NCBI GenBank assembly: GCA_017999135.1 | Contig: JAGOBT010000206.1 | Span: 1 to 6,204 of the forward strand | Reading direction: 5' to 3' | Source of the DNA: Burkholderiaceae bacterium | GTDB lineage: Bacteria; Pseudomonadota; Gammaproteobacteria; Burkholderiales; Burkholderiaceae_C | DNA length: 6,204 nucleotides | Part shown: positions 1-6,190 of the stretch, piece after piece | Layout: every line of letters begins with the position of its first letter | How positions within the stretch are numbered: position 1 is the first letter of the stretch | The notes under the pieces: model-generated | Databases searched by the model: none | What the model saw: the letters and a program-made list of their open reading frames with translations, nothing else | Told to the model about the DNA's origin: nothing | Program-made: the position numbers and the translations under genes

Positions 1-1402
1 TGTCGGCCCAGCCACCGCCCAGCGCCAGCGCCAGGGCGGCCTGGGCTTCGAGCTGGCGCGCCTGCAGGTCCAGCGCCTGGGCCTGCTGGGCCAGCAGCAG
101 CGCATCGGCCTGCATCACCGGCAGGCGGTTGCCCAGGCCGGCGGCAAAGCGCTGCTGGGCGATGGTACGGGCATCGGCCACGGCCGCCTGGGCCTGCGCC
201 TGCTCGGCCTGCTGCTGCGCCAGGCTGCGCAGGCTGGCGGCGGCATCGGCCACTTCGCGGGCGGCGTCGAGCACCGCGGCGTTGTAGGCGGCCACGGCGG
301 CATCGGCCTCGGCGGCGCGGCCGCGCAACTGGGCGCGCAGCACGCCGCCATCGAACAGCGGCAGCCGCAGCGCCGGGCCCACGCTGAGCTGGCGGCTGCC
401 CAGGTTGAGCAGCCGGTCCAGGCCCAGCGCGTTCAGGCCCACCGTGGCGTTGAGGTTGATGTCGGGGTAGAAGTCGGCCCGCGCGGCGGCCACGCCCTGG
501 GCGGCGGCTTCCACCCGCCAGCGGGCGGCCACCACGTCGGCGCGGCGGCCCAGCAGGTCAGCGCCCAGGTGCGGCGGTGGCAGGGCCAGCCGCAGGCGGG
601 CCAGTTGCGGTGCGGCGGCCTCCAGCGCCTGCGGCGCCTGGCCGCTGAGCGCCGCCAGCCGGTGCCGGGTGGCGGCAATCTGGCCGTCGAGCCCGGCGAT
701 CTGGCCCCGCGCCTCGGGCACCGGGCTGTCGGCGCTGCGCAGCGCGCCCTGGGTGTCGAGCCCGGCGGCCACGCGCTGGGCCGTCAGGTCACGCAGGGCC
801 TGGCGCTGGGCCTGGGCCTGGGTGGCCACATCGCGCTGGGCCAGCAGCCGGGCCAGGGCCACCCAGGCCTGGGTGAGCTGGGCCGCCAGCAGGCTGCGGG
901 CGGCCTGCGCCTCGGCGGCGGCGGCGCGCTGGTGGCCGATGGCCACGGCCAGTGCGGCGTCCTGCTTGCCGAAGAAGTCGAGCGCCAGGTGGCCACTGGC
1001 CTGGACATTGGCGGTGTTGCGCACGCGGCCAGCCACCGCCGGCGGGATCAGCCCGTTGCCGCTGAAGCGCTGGCGCGTGGCGTCGGCCGACAGCGCCGCC
1101 TGCGGGCCCTGGCCGCCCTGCACCAGTGCCACCGCGGCGTCGGCGGCGGCCAGCCGGGCGGCGGCCGCCTGCAAGCCGGGCTGGCCAGTGAGCGCGGTCT
1201 CGATCAGCGCGTCCAGCGCCGGATCGCCCAGCGCCGCCCACCAGCGGGCATCGGGAAAGGCACCGGCCACGTCGCCCAGCCCGGCCGCGGCCGGGGCCAG
1301 CAGCGGCGCTTGCGTGATCGGCGCGCCGGGCTGGGCGCAGCTGGCCAGCAGTGCCGCAGCGGCCAGTGCGGCGGCCAAGATGTGGCGTGGCACGGCGGTC
1401 AT
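1..1402 (-). CDS. NodT/TolC-family outer-membrane efflux lipoprotein, 3' end cut by window
   Basis: This gene encodes the outer-membrane channel subunit of a tripartite drug-efflux pump, which takes substrate from a periplasmic adaptor and releases it outside the cell. About 467 residues are visible, close to the family's usual length. The reading ends at the window edge in a stretch reading LALALGGGWAD, like the ALGGGW tail of NodT proteins, so probably only a short C-terminus is missing. The N-terminus is a lipoprotein signal: Arg6-His7, a hydrophobic Ala/Leu stretch, and a lipobox L19-A20-S21-C22, with Cys22 the predicted lipidated residue. The rest is Ala/Gln/Leu-rich helical sequence with the two-fold repeated outer-membrane-factor pattern. 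Family motifs are visible, including LPLFDGG in the second half and a DLLGRRADVVAARW segment before it. The ATG overlaps the stop codon of the MarR gene (ATGA), which indicates translational coupling and control by that repressor. The adaptor and inner-membrane pump are expected past the left edge (inference). The substrate cannot be told. Confidence 0.9.
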   Translation of the reverse strand, partial: MTAVPRHILAAALAAAALLASCAQPGAPITQAPLLAPAAAGLGDVAGAFPDARWWAALGDPALDALIETALTGQPGLQAAAARLAAADAAVALVQGGQGPQAALSADATRQRFSGNGLIPPAVAGRVRNTANVQASGHLALDFFGKQDAALAVAIGHQRAAAAEAQAARSLLAAQLTQAWVALARLLAQRDVATQAQAQRQALRDLTAQRVAAGLDTQGALRSADSPVPEARGQIAGLDGQIAATRHRLAALSGQAPQALEAAAPQLARLRLALPPPHLGADLLGRRADVVAARWRVEAAAQGVAAARADFYPDINLNATVGLNALGLDRLLNLGSRQLSVGPALRLPLFDGGVLRAQLRGRAAEADAAVAAYNAAVLDAAREVADAAASLRSLAQQQAEQAQAQAAVADARTIAQQRFAAGLGNRLPVMQADALLLAQQAQALDLQARQLEAQAALALALGGGWAD

Positions 1403-1896
1403 GCCGGCTCCCGCGCCGGCTCGCGCAGCGCGTCGCCGTTGGCCAGCAGCCGGGTCAGCAGGCCGATCAGCTGCTGCCATTCAGCCGGGCTGAAACCGGC
1501 CAGGTGGGCGTTGAGCACCTGCACTGCCACCGGCGGCACCAGCGCCGCCGCCGCGCGCCCGGTGTCGGTCAGCACCAGGGTGACGACACGCCGGTCTGGC
1601 GCCGACCGCTCGCGGCGCAGCAGGCCCTTGGCCTCCAGCCGGTCCACCGCCCGGGTCATGGCGCCGGGGTCGATGGCCTGGTCGCGCGCCAGCGCGGCGA
1701 TGGTGGTGCAGCCGCCATGGGCGATGCGCACCAGCGGCAGCCACTGCGCCTGGGTCAGGTCGTGCGGCGCCAGCTCGCGGTCGATGGTCTGGCGGATCGA
1801 CTGCAGGGCCCGCTTCATCAGCAGGCCGACGTTGTTGTCGGGCCGGATCGTCTCGGGCGAATAGAAGGCGGCGATGGACGGGGCAGGATCGGCCAT
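1399..1896 (-). CDS. MarR-family transcriptional repressor of the efflux operon
   Basis: This encodes a 165-residue dimeric winged-helix regulator, the usual MarR length, which probably represses its own operon until a small aromatic or drug-like ligand binds. The N-terminal helix (about residues 20-42, NNVGLLMKRALQSIRQTID) and a C-terminal helix (about 135-155) should form the dimer interface. The winged helix spans about 48-115. Its recognition helix lies in DPGAMTRAVDRLEAKGL (76-92) and its wing in RERSAPDRRVVTLVLTDTG (95-113), with the typical Asp101-Arg102-Arg103 wing tip. The frame stays open upstream to 2133, but that extension has no MarR homology and crosses the divergent promoter, so the ATG at 1896 (MADPAP) is preferred. 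No Shine-Dalgarno sequence precedes it. The gene overlaps the outer-membrane factor gene by ATGA. A MarR gene followed by a NodT lipoprotein is a common arrangement at the head of efflux operons in Burkholderiales. The ligand is unknown. Confidence 0.92.
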   Translation of the reverse strand: MADPAPSIAAFYSPETIRPDNNVGLLMKRALQSIRQTIDRELAPHDLTQAQWLPLVRIAHGGCTTIAALARDQAIDPGAMTRAVDRLEAKGLLRRERSAPDRRVVTLVLTDTGRAAAALVPPVAVQVLNAHLAGFSPAEWQQLIGLLTRLLANGDALREPAREPA

Positions 1897-1902
1897 CGCG
1901 AC

Positions 1903-1926
1903 ATTATTGCCAAGGCAATGATTGCC
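1903..1926 (-). promoter_or_regulatory. Probable marR operator and promoter: three alternating half-sites over a -10 box
   Basis: On the plus strand ATTGCC (1906-1911), GGCAAT (1914-1919) and ATTGCC (1921-1926) alternate in orientation. They form two overlapping perfect palindromes with spacers of 2 and 1 bases. MarR proteins typically bind such short inverted repeats. On the minus strand the hexamer AATAAT (1908 down to 1903, 5 of 6 matches to TATAAT) overlaps the proximal half-site, so a bound repressor would block the -10. No convincing -35 is visible. The -10 would start transcription at or next to the marR ATG at 1896. The palindromes are seen directly; binding by the adjacent MarR protein is inferred. 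Confidence 0.65.
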
Positions 1927-1986
1927 CTTGCATGCATTTGCGCAGGGCTGGCTGGCAGCCGTCCACAGCCGCTCCGGGTCGACCCC

Positions 1987-1992
1987 TACACT
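1987..1992 (+). promoter_or_regulatory. Possible -10 box of the ABC transporter gene
   Basis: TACACT matches four of six bases of TATAAT and ends eight bases before the ATG at 2000, so transcription would begin at about the start codon. No -35 of quality is seen at 16-18 bases upstream, and no Shine-Dalgarno sequence lies between this box and the ATG. This is a weak single-motif call. It is supported mainly by the same geometry appearing at marR and abiEi. Confidence 0.35.
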
Positions 1993-1999
1993 GCTGGCC

Positions 2000-3802
2000 A
2001 TGGCCCAGAAAGACAACGACCGCCCCGCCGCCAAAAGCCCCCGTTCACTCTCCGGGCTGAGGCCTTTCCTGCGACCGTACCGGCTGCAGATCACGCTGGC
2101 TGGGCTGTTTCTGGTGCTGGCGGCGGTCAGCACACTGGCCTTCCCGGTGGCGCTGAAGTCGCTGATCGACCAGGGCGTGATCGCCGCCGACCCGGCCCAG
2201 CGGGTGATGGCGCTGCGCGGGCACTTTCTGGCGCTGTTCGGCGTGGGCGCGGCGCTGGGGCTGTTCTCGGCGCTGCGCTTCTACATGGTCAGCTGGCTGG
2301 GTGAGCGGGTGACGGCCGACCTGCGCAACGCCGTCTACGGCCATGTGGTGCAGCAGAGCCCCGAGTTCTTCGAGAGCAACGCCAGCGGCGAGGTGCTGAG
2401 CCGCCTGACCACCGACACCACCCTGGTGCAGACGGTGGTGGGCAGCAGCCTGAGCATGGGCCTGCGCAACGTGGTGATGGGCACGGGGGCGATGGTGATG
2501 CTGATCGTCACCAATCCGGTGGTGATGACCCAGGTGCTGGGCATCCTGGTGCTGGTGGTGCTGCCCAGCCTGTACTTCGGCCGCCGGGTGCGCAAGCTCA
2601 GCCGCGCCAGCCAGGACCGGGTGGCCGACAGCAGCGCCATCGCCGCCGAGGTGCTGAACGCCATCCCCGTGGTGCAGAGCTATGTGCAGGAGCAGCGCGA
2701 GGCGCAGCGCTTCAACGCGTCGACCGAGGCCGCCTTCGAGACGGCGCGCAAGCGCACCAAGGTGCGTGCGCTGCTGGTGGGCTTCATCATCACCGCCACC
2801 TTCGGCGCGCTGCTGTGGGGCCTGTACCAGGGCACGCAGGCGGTGGCGGCCGGCACCATCACCGCCGGCCACCTGGGGCAGACGGTGGTGTTCGTGATCA
2901 TCCTGGTCAGCAGCGTGGCGGTGTTGAGCGAGGTGTACGGCGACCTGCTGCGCGCCGCCGGCGCCACCGAACGGCTGATGGAACTGCTGGACGCCAAGAG
3001 CCCGGTGGCCGAGCCCGCGGCCCCGCTGGCGCTGCCGCACCGCCCGGCCGGCGCCGGCGTGGTGTTCAGCGGGGTCGGATTCCACTACCCGTCACGCCCC
3101 CGGCTGCCGGCGCTGCAGGGCTTCAACCTGCAGGTGGCGCCGGGTGAGACGGTGGCCATCGTCGGCCCCAGCGGCGCGGGCAAGAGCACGGTGTTCCAGC
3201 TGCTGCTGCGCTTCTACGACGTGGGCAGCGGTGCCATCACGCTCGACGGCGTGGACATCCGCCACGCCAGCCTGGCCAGCCTGCGCCAGCGCGTGGGCAT
3301 CGTGCCGCAGGACTCGACCATCTTCTCGACCAGCGCGCTGGAGAACATCCGCTACGGCCAGCCCAGCGCCACCGAGGCCGAGGTGATCGCCGCCGGGAAG
3401 GCGGCCTTCGCGCACGACTTCATCACCGCCCTGCCAGAGGGCTACAACACCTACCTGGGCGAACGCGGCGTGCGCCTGTCAGGCGGGCAGCGCCAGCGCA
3501 TCAGCATCGCCCGGGCGATGCTGAAGAACCCGCCGCTGCTGCTGCTGGACGAGGCCACCAGCGCCCTCGATGCCGAGAGCGAGCGCATGGTGCAGGCCGC
3601 ACTGGAGCGCGCGATGAGCGGCCGCACCACCCTGGTCATCGCCCACCGGCTGGCCACGGTGCAGAAGGCCGACCGCATCGTGGTGATGGAGGCCGGGCGC
3701 ATCGTCGACATCGGCAGCCATGACGAACTGGTGGCGCGCGGCGGGCTGTATGCGCGGCTGGCGGCGATGCAGTTCGGGCTGGACGAGCGGGAGGCGGGCT
3801 GA
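2000..3802 (+). CDS. MsbA/BmrA-like ABC exporter, fused membrane and ATPase domains
   Basis: This is a complete 600-residue ABC half-transporter that should work as a homodimer in the inner membrane, using ATP to export a lipid, drug or other hydrophobic compound. After a short basic cytoplasmic N-terminus (1-28), the membrane domain shows hydrophobic helices near residues 31-50, 75-98, two between about 160 and 192, about 255-275 and about 290-310. The ATPase domain begins near residue 352. It carries Walker [10 protein letters not shown] (389-397), Q-loop Gln437, signature LSGGQ (493-497), Walker B ending in Asp517 with catalytic Glu518, D-loop SALD and switch His549, so it should be active. 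It resembles the MsbA-related permease/ATPase family rather than true lipid A MsbA, because no lipid A genes are nearby; the substrate is unknown. The frame is open back to 1922, but MAQKDNDRP at 2000 fits family N-termini and the upstream residues look like non-coding spacer. It diverges from marR, so it might share that repressor. Confidence 0.93.
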   Translation: MAQKDNDRPAAKSPRSLSGLRPFLRPYRLQITLAGLFLVLAAVSTLAFPVALKSLIDQGVIAADPAQRVMALRGHFLALFGVGAALGLFSALRFYMVSWLGERVTADLRNAVYGHVVQQSPEFFESNASGEVLSRLTTDTTLVQTVVGSSLSMGLRNVVMGTGAMVMLIVTNPVVMTQVLGILVLVVLPSLYFGRRVRKLSRASQDRVADSSAIAAEVLNAIPVVQSYVQEQREAQRFNASTEAAFETARKRTKVRALLVGFIITATFGALLWGLYQGTQAVAAGTITAGHLGQTVVFVIILVSSVAVLSEVYGDLLRAAGATERLMELLDAKSPVAEPAAPLALPHRPAGAGVVFSGVGFHYPSRPRLPALQGFNLQVAPGETVAIVGPSGAGKSTVFQLLLRFYDVGSGAITLDGVDIRHASLASLRQRVGIVPQDSTIFSTSALENIRYGQPSATEAEVIAAGKAAFAHDFITALPEGYNTYLGERGVRLSGGQRQRISIARAMLKNPPLLLLDEATSALDAESERMVQAALERAMSGRTTLVIAHRLATVQKADRIVVMEAGRIVDIGSHDELVARGGLYARLAAMQFGLDEREAG

Positions 3803-3813
3803 GCCGGAGGCAG

Positions 3814-3831
3814 GTGCCTGCAAGCAGGCAC
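3814..3831 (+). terminator. Perfect hairpin after the ABC transporter gene, no T-run
   Basis: GTGCCTGC (3814-3821) and GCAGGCAC (3824-3831) are exact inverted complements separated by AA. A folded RNA would have at least a seven-pair GC-rich stem with a CAAG loop. It begins eleven bases after the ABC transporter stop, where a terminator belongs. No run of T follows, so it is not a canonical intrinsic terminator; it could instead protect the mRNA 3' end or act with Rho. Confidence 0.45.
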
Positions 3832-3837
3832 AGACCA

Positions 3838-3895
3838 CTACATTCCAAGCGACGATCCAACGCTGAAACTTGTTGTTTCCGAGCTTAAGATGTAG
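3838..3895 (+). promoter_or_regulatory. abiE promoter and probable AbiEi operator
   Basis: A 13-base imperfect inverted repeat, CTACATTCCAAGC (3838-3850) and GCTTAAGATGTAG (3883-3895), matches at 10 of 13 positions, with a perfect outer CTACAT/ATGTAG. Between the arms lies a second palindrome, GAAAC-N5-GTTTC (3865-3879). A candidate promoter sits inside: -35 CTGAAA (3863-3868, 4 of 6) and -10 TAAGAT (3886-3891, 4 of 6) with a 17-base spacer. The right arm covers the -10, and the inner palindrome overlaps the -35. AbiEi antitoxins are known to repress their own operons by binding inverted repeats in the promoter, so this is the likely operator. The predicted start of transcription is at or one base from the abiEi ATG. 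Confidence 0.55.
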
Positions 3896-3898
3896 CGA

Positions 3899-4717
3899 AT
3901 GCTCCCCTCTGGCCTCAGCGCCGCTTCGCGTCGCGAACTCAGCCGCCTGTTGCGAGACAACCCGCCTCTCGTCACAACGAGTCTGGCGGCATCAACGCTG
4001 GGGCTGACGCCGGCCGCCGCTTCGCGTCGGCTGGCCGCCTGGTCGCGCTCTGGATGGCTGGCGCGCGTCCGGCGCGGCGCGTACGTCCCCGTGCCGATCG
4101 AATCGCCTTCCGCCGACGTGGCGCTCGAAGACCCGTGGTCGGTCGCCACGACCATGTTCGCGCCTTGCTACATCGGCGGCTGGTCTGCAGCGGAACACTG
4201 GGGGCTGACCGAGCAGATCTTCCGCTCGGTCTGCGTGATGACGCTGAAGCGCCCCTACGACCGCCAGCCTGTCTTGCGCAAAGTACGTTTCGACCTGCAC
4301 ACGGTCGCCCAGTCGCACCTCATCGGGTTGAAGACGGTCTGGAGGGGAGGCACGCGCGTGCAGGTGTCCGACCCGGCCCGGACCTTGGTCGACATGTTGG
4401 CGTCACCCAGCCTGGGTGGCGGCATTCGCCACATGGCAGAGATGCTGACCACCTTACTGCGCGGGCAGCCGAAAGAAGCTCCCAAGCTGTTGCTCTATGC
4501 CGAGAAGCTGGGCATCGGTGCCGTCTACAAGCGCCTGGGCTACTTGCTGCAGCGCGACCATGCCGCCGCGGCCGGGACAGCCGAGTTGATCGCCACCTGC
4601 CGCCAACGCATGACGGCAGGCTACGCCAGCCTCGATCCGGCACTGCCAGCAGACCGCCTGGTGACGGCGTGGCGCGTATGGGTTCCGGACAGTGAACTGC
4701 GGGAGCCCGCGCCATGA
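3899..4717 (+). CDS. abiEi: AbiEi-family type IV antitoxin / autorepressor
   Basis: This 272-residue protein is the antitoxin partner of an AbiE-type toxin-antitoxin or abortive-infection module. In this family the N-terminal winged helix represses the operon and the C-terminal domain counters the toxin without forming a stable complex. The winged helix lies at about residues 24-66: TTSLAASTLGLTPAAASRRL holds the two helices and the stretch through RVRRGAYVPVP is the wing. The antitoxin domain follows, with family-like segments YIGGWSAAEHWGLTEQ (91-106), the KVRFDLH region (128-134) and SDPARTLVDMLASPSLGGG (157-175), which matches the conserved AbiEi D-x-x-R-T-L-x-D-x-L motif. Its stop codon overlaps the toxin start (ATGA), giving coupled translation with antitoxin first. 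No Shine-Dalgarno sequence precedes the ATG at 3899. Codons are less uniformly G/C-ending than in the efflux genes upstream, consistent with acquisition. The family call is firm; antiphage activity is inferred from relatives. Confidence 0.88.
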   Translation: MLPSGLSAASRRELSRLLRDNPPLVTTSLAASTLGLTPAAASRRLAAWSRSGWLARVRRGAYVPVPIESPSADVALEDPWSVATTMFAPCYIGGWSAAEHWGLTEQIFRSVCVMTLKRPYDRQPVLRKVRFDLHTVAQSHLIGLKTVWRGGTRVQVSDPARTLVDMLASPSLGGGIRHMAEMLTTLLRGQPKEAPKLLLYAEKLGIGAVYKRLGYLLQRDHAAAAGTAELIATCRQRMTAGYASLDPALPADRLVTAWRVWVPDSELREPAP

Positions 4718-6180
4718 TCCCCAAGCAGGAAATCATGGCCCTGGCAGCCGAACTGCAGCTCCAGGCCCACGTGGTCGAGAAGGACTACGCCCTCGGCTGG
4801 TTCCTGGCCGGCATCTCGGCCCACCCGGTGATCGGCCCACGCTGGGTGTTCAAGGGAGGCACCTGCCTGAAGAAGTGCTACTTCGAGACCTACCGGTTCT
4901 CGGAGGACCTGGACTTCACGCTACAGGACGCCGAGCACCTGGATGAGGACTTCCTCGCCGGGGTCTTCGAAGAGGTGGGCGAGTGGGTTTACGACGCCTG
5001 CGGCCTTCAGCTTCCGCCTGAAGCACGCAAGTTCGAGGTCTTCACGAACCCGCGCGGCACGTCATCGGCGCAAGGCCGCGTGGGCTATCGCGGGCCGCTC
5101 GGTCGCGCGGGCGATCCGCCTCGCATCAAGCTCGACCTGGCTGCCGATGAGGTGCTGGTGCTGACGCCGGTGCAGCGCCCGGTTCACCACCCCTACACCG
5201 ACCGACCAGAAGACGGCATCCACGTGCTCAGCTACTCGTTCGAAGAGGTCTTCGCCGAGAAGATGCGGGCACTCGCCGAGCGCCAGCGCCCACGGGACCT
5301 GTACGACGTGGTGCACCTCTACCGCCGGCAAGACCTGCAGCCGGACCGCGCCGTCGTCCGCAGCACGCTGGCCCGCAAGTGCGCGTTCAAGGGCATTGCG
5401 GTGCCCACCTATGCCGCGCTGACGGACCGCCCCGAGCGCGCCGCCATCGAGGTGGAGTGGGAGCAGATGCTCGCCCACCAGCTGCCGACCTGCCCGCCCT
5501 TCGCCGAGTTCTGGCAAGAGCTTCCGGAAGTCTTCGAGTGGCTGAACGAGGTCATCGCCGCGCCCACCTTTGCTGCTGTGCCGGGCGGAGCATTCGGGCG
5601 CGATACGCTCGATGCCACCTGGCGCTTGCCGCCGATGGTTCAGGCCTGGGGCGCCGAGGCAGGATCGCTCGAGACGATCCGCTTTGCCGCGGCCAACCGC
5701 CTTTGCGTGCAACTGGACTACACCAAGGTCAACGGCGAGCGCACGTCGCCCACGATCGAGCCCTACTCGGTTCGCCGGACGAACGCCGGTCACCTGCTGT
5801 TGTTCTGCGTGAAGGCAGACACCGGCGAATCCCGCAGTTACCGGCTCGACCGCGTCAACGCGGCCACGGTCACGCGGCAAGCCTTCCGGCCCCGCTACGT
5901 CGTCGAGCTGACCGCATCGGGCCCGCTGGCTGCACCCTCTGTGGAGCGCCCAGCAGCGCGGGCCGCCGCATTCGCACCGGCCAGGCCGCCTGCCCCCAGA
6001 AGTGCGGCGCCCGTGCGCCGCGCCAGCACCAAGCCCTTTGGCCAGACCGGGCTCACCTACACCTTCGCCTGCACGGTCTGCGGCAAGACCTTCAAACGCG
6101 GCACGTACGACGCCACGCTCAACCCCCACAAGAACAAGCAAGGCTGGCCATGCCTCGGTCGCATCGGCACCCTCAAGTAG
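4714..6180 (+). CDS. abiEii: AbiEii-like nucleotidyltransferase toxin with WYL-like and zinc-finger-like C-terminus
   Basis: This 488-residue protein is the toxin partner of the abiEi product. AbiEii enzymes are DNA-polymerase-beta-fold nucleotidyltransferases; studied relatives bind GTP or add nucleotides to tRNA and stop growth. The catalytic domain covers about residues 1-290. It shows KGGTCLKK (47-54), FSEDLDF (62-68) with metal-binding Asp65 and Asp67, a third acidic residue Asp141 in IKLDL, and EKMRALAERQRPRDLYD (182-198) with the conserved Lys183 and Arg194-Asp195 and Tyr197-Asp198. The active site therefore looks intact. From about 316 to 396 a WYL-like domain follows, recognised by IRFAAANRLCVQLDYT, TIEPYSVRR and RSYRLDRV (374-381); the W-Y-L signature itself is replaced by LLLF. 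Residues 400-440 are an Ala/Pro/Arg-rich linker. Residues 450-488 carry Cys453, Cys456, His472 and Cys480, a plausible zinc site. The fusion is much longer than the minimal AbiEii domain. The C-terminal role, sensing nucleotide or nucleic acid or choosing the target, is inference. Confidence 0.87.
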   Translation: MIPKQEIMALAAELQLQAHVVEKDYALGWFLAGISAHPVIGPRWVFKGGTCLKKCYFETYRFSEDLDFTLQDAEHLDEDFLAGVFEEVGEWVYDACGLQLPPEARKFEVFTNPRGTSSAQGRVGYRGPLGRAGDPPRIKLDLAADEVLVLTPVQRPVHHPYTDRPEDGIHVLSYSFEEVFAEKMRALAERQRPRDLYDVVHLYRRQDLQPDRAVVRSTLARKCAFKGIAVPTYAALTDRPERAAIEVEWEQMLAHQLPTCPPFAEFWQELPEVFEWLNEVIAAPTFAAVPGGAFGRDTLDATWRLPPMVQAWGAEAGSLETIRFAAANRLCVQLDYTKVNGERTSPTIEPYSVRRTNAGHLLLFCVKADTGESRSYRLDRVNAATVTRQAFRPRYVVELTASGPLAAPSVERPAARAAAFAPARPPAPRSAAPVRRASTKPFGQTGLTYTFACTVCGKTFKRGTYDATLNPHKNKQGWPCLGRIGTLK

Positions 6181-6190
6181 ACGACGCCCC

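Noticed and set aside
569..1864. Long plus-strand open frame of 431 codons, and a second at 669-1493, opposite the efflux genes
   Set aside because: They lie antisense to the outer-membrane factor and MarR genes, which have clear family motifs. The translations are Gly/Arg/Ala-rich without domains, as expected for shadow frames in very high-GC DNA.
1929..1936. TGCATGCA palindrome near the marR operator
   Set aside because: It is a short self-complementary octamer that can occur by chance and does not match the ATTGCC half-sites, so it is not called as a separate operator.
1922..1999. 26-codon upstream extension of the ABC transporter
   Set aside because: The added residues resemble spacer translation, the ATG at 1922 falls inside the operator cluster, and the protein starting at 2000 has a normal family N-terminus.
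1897..2133. N-terminal extension of the MarR reading frame to 2133
   Set aside because: It would run through the divergent spacer and into the ABC transporter coding sequence, has no MarR-like residues, and the operator palindromes sit just before the ATG at 1896.
2045..3085. Long minus-strand His/Gln-rich frame of 346 codons opposite the ABC transporter
   Set aside because: This is the antisense reflection of the CTG/GTG-rich codons of a membrane protein; it has no domain or plausible start context.
3890..3895. ATG immediately followed by TAG just before abiEi, a possible minimal start-stop regulatory frame
   Set aside because: It coincides with the right arm of the inverted repeat and lies upstream of the predicted transcription start, so it would not be in the mRNA if abiEi is leaderless.
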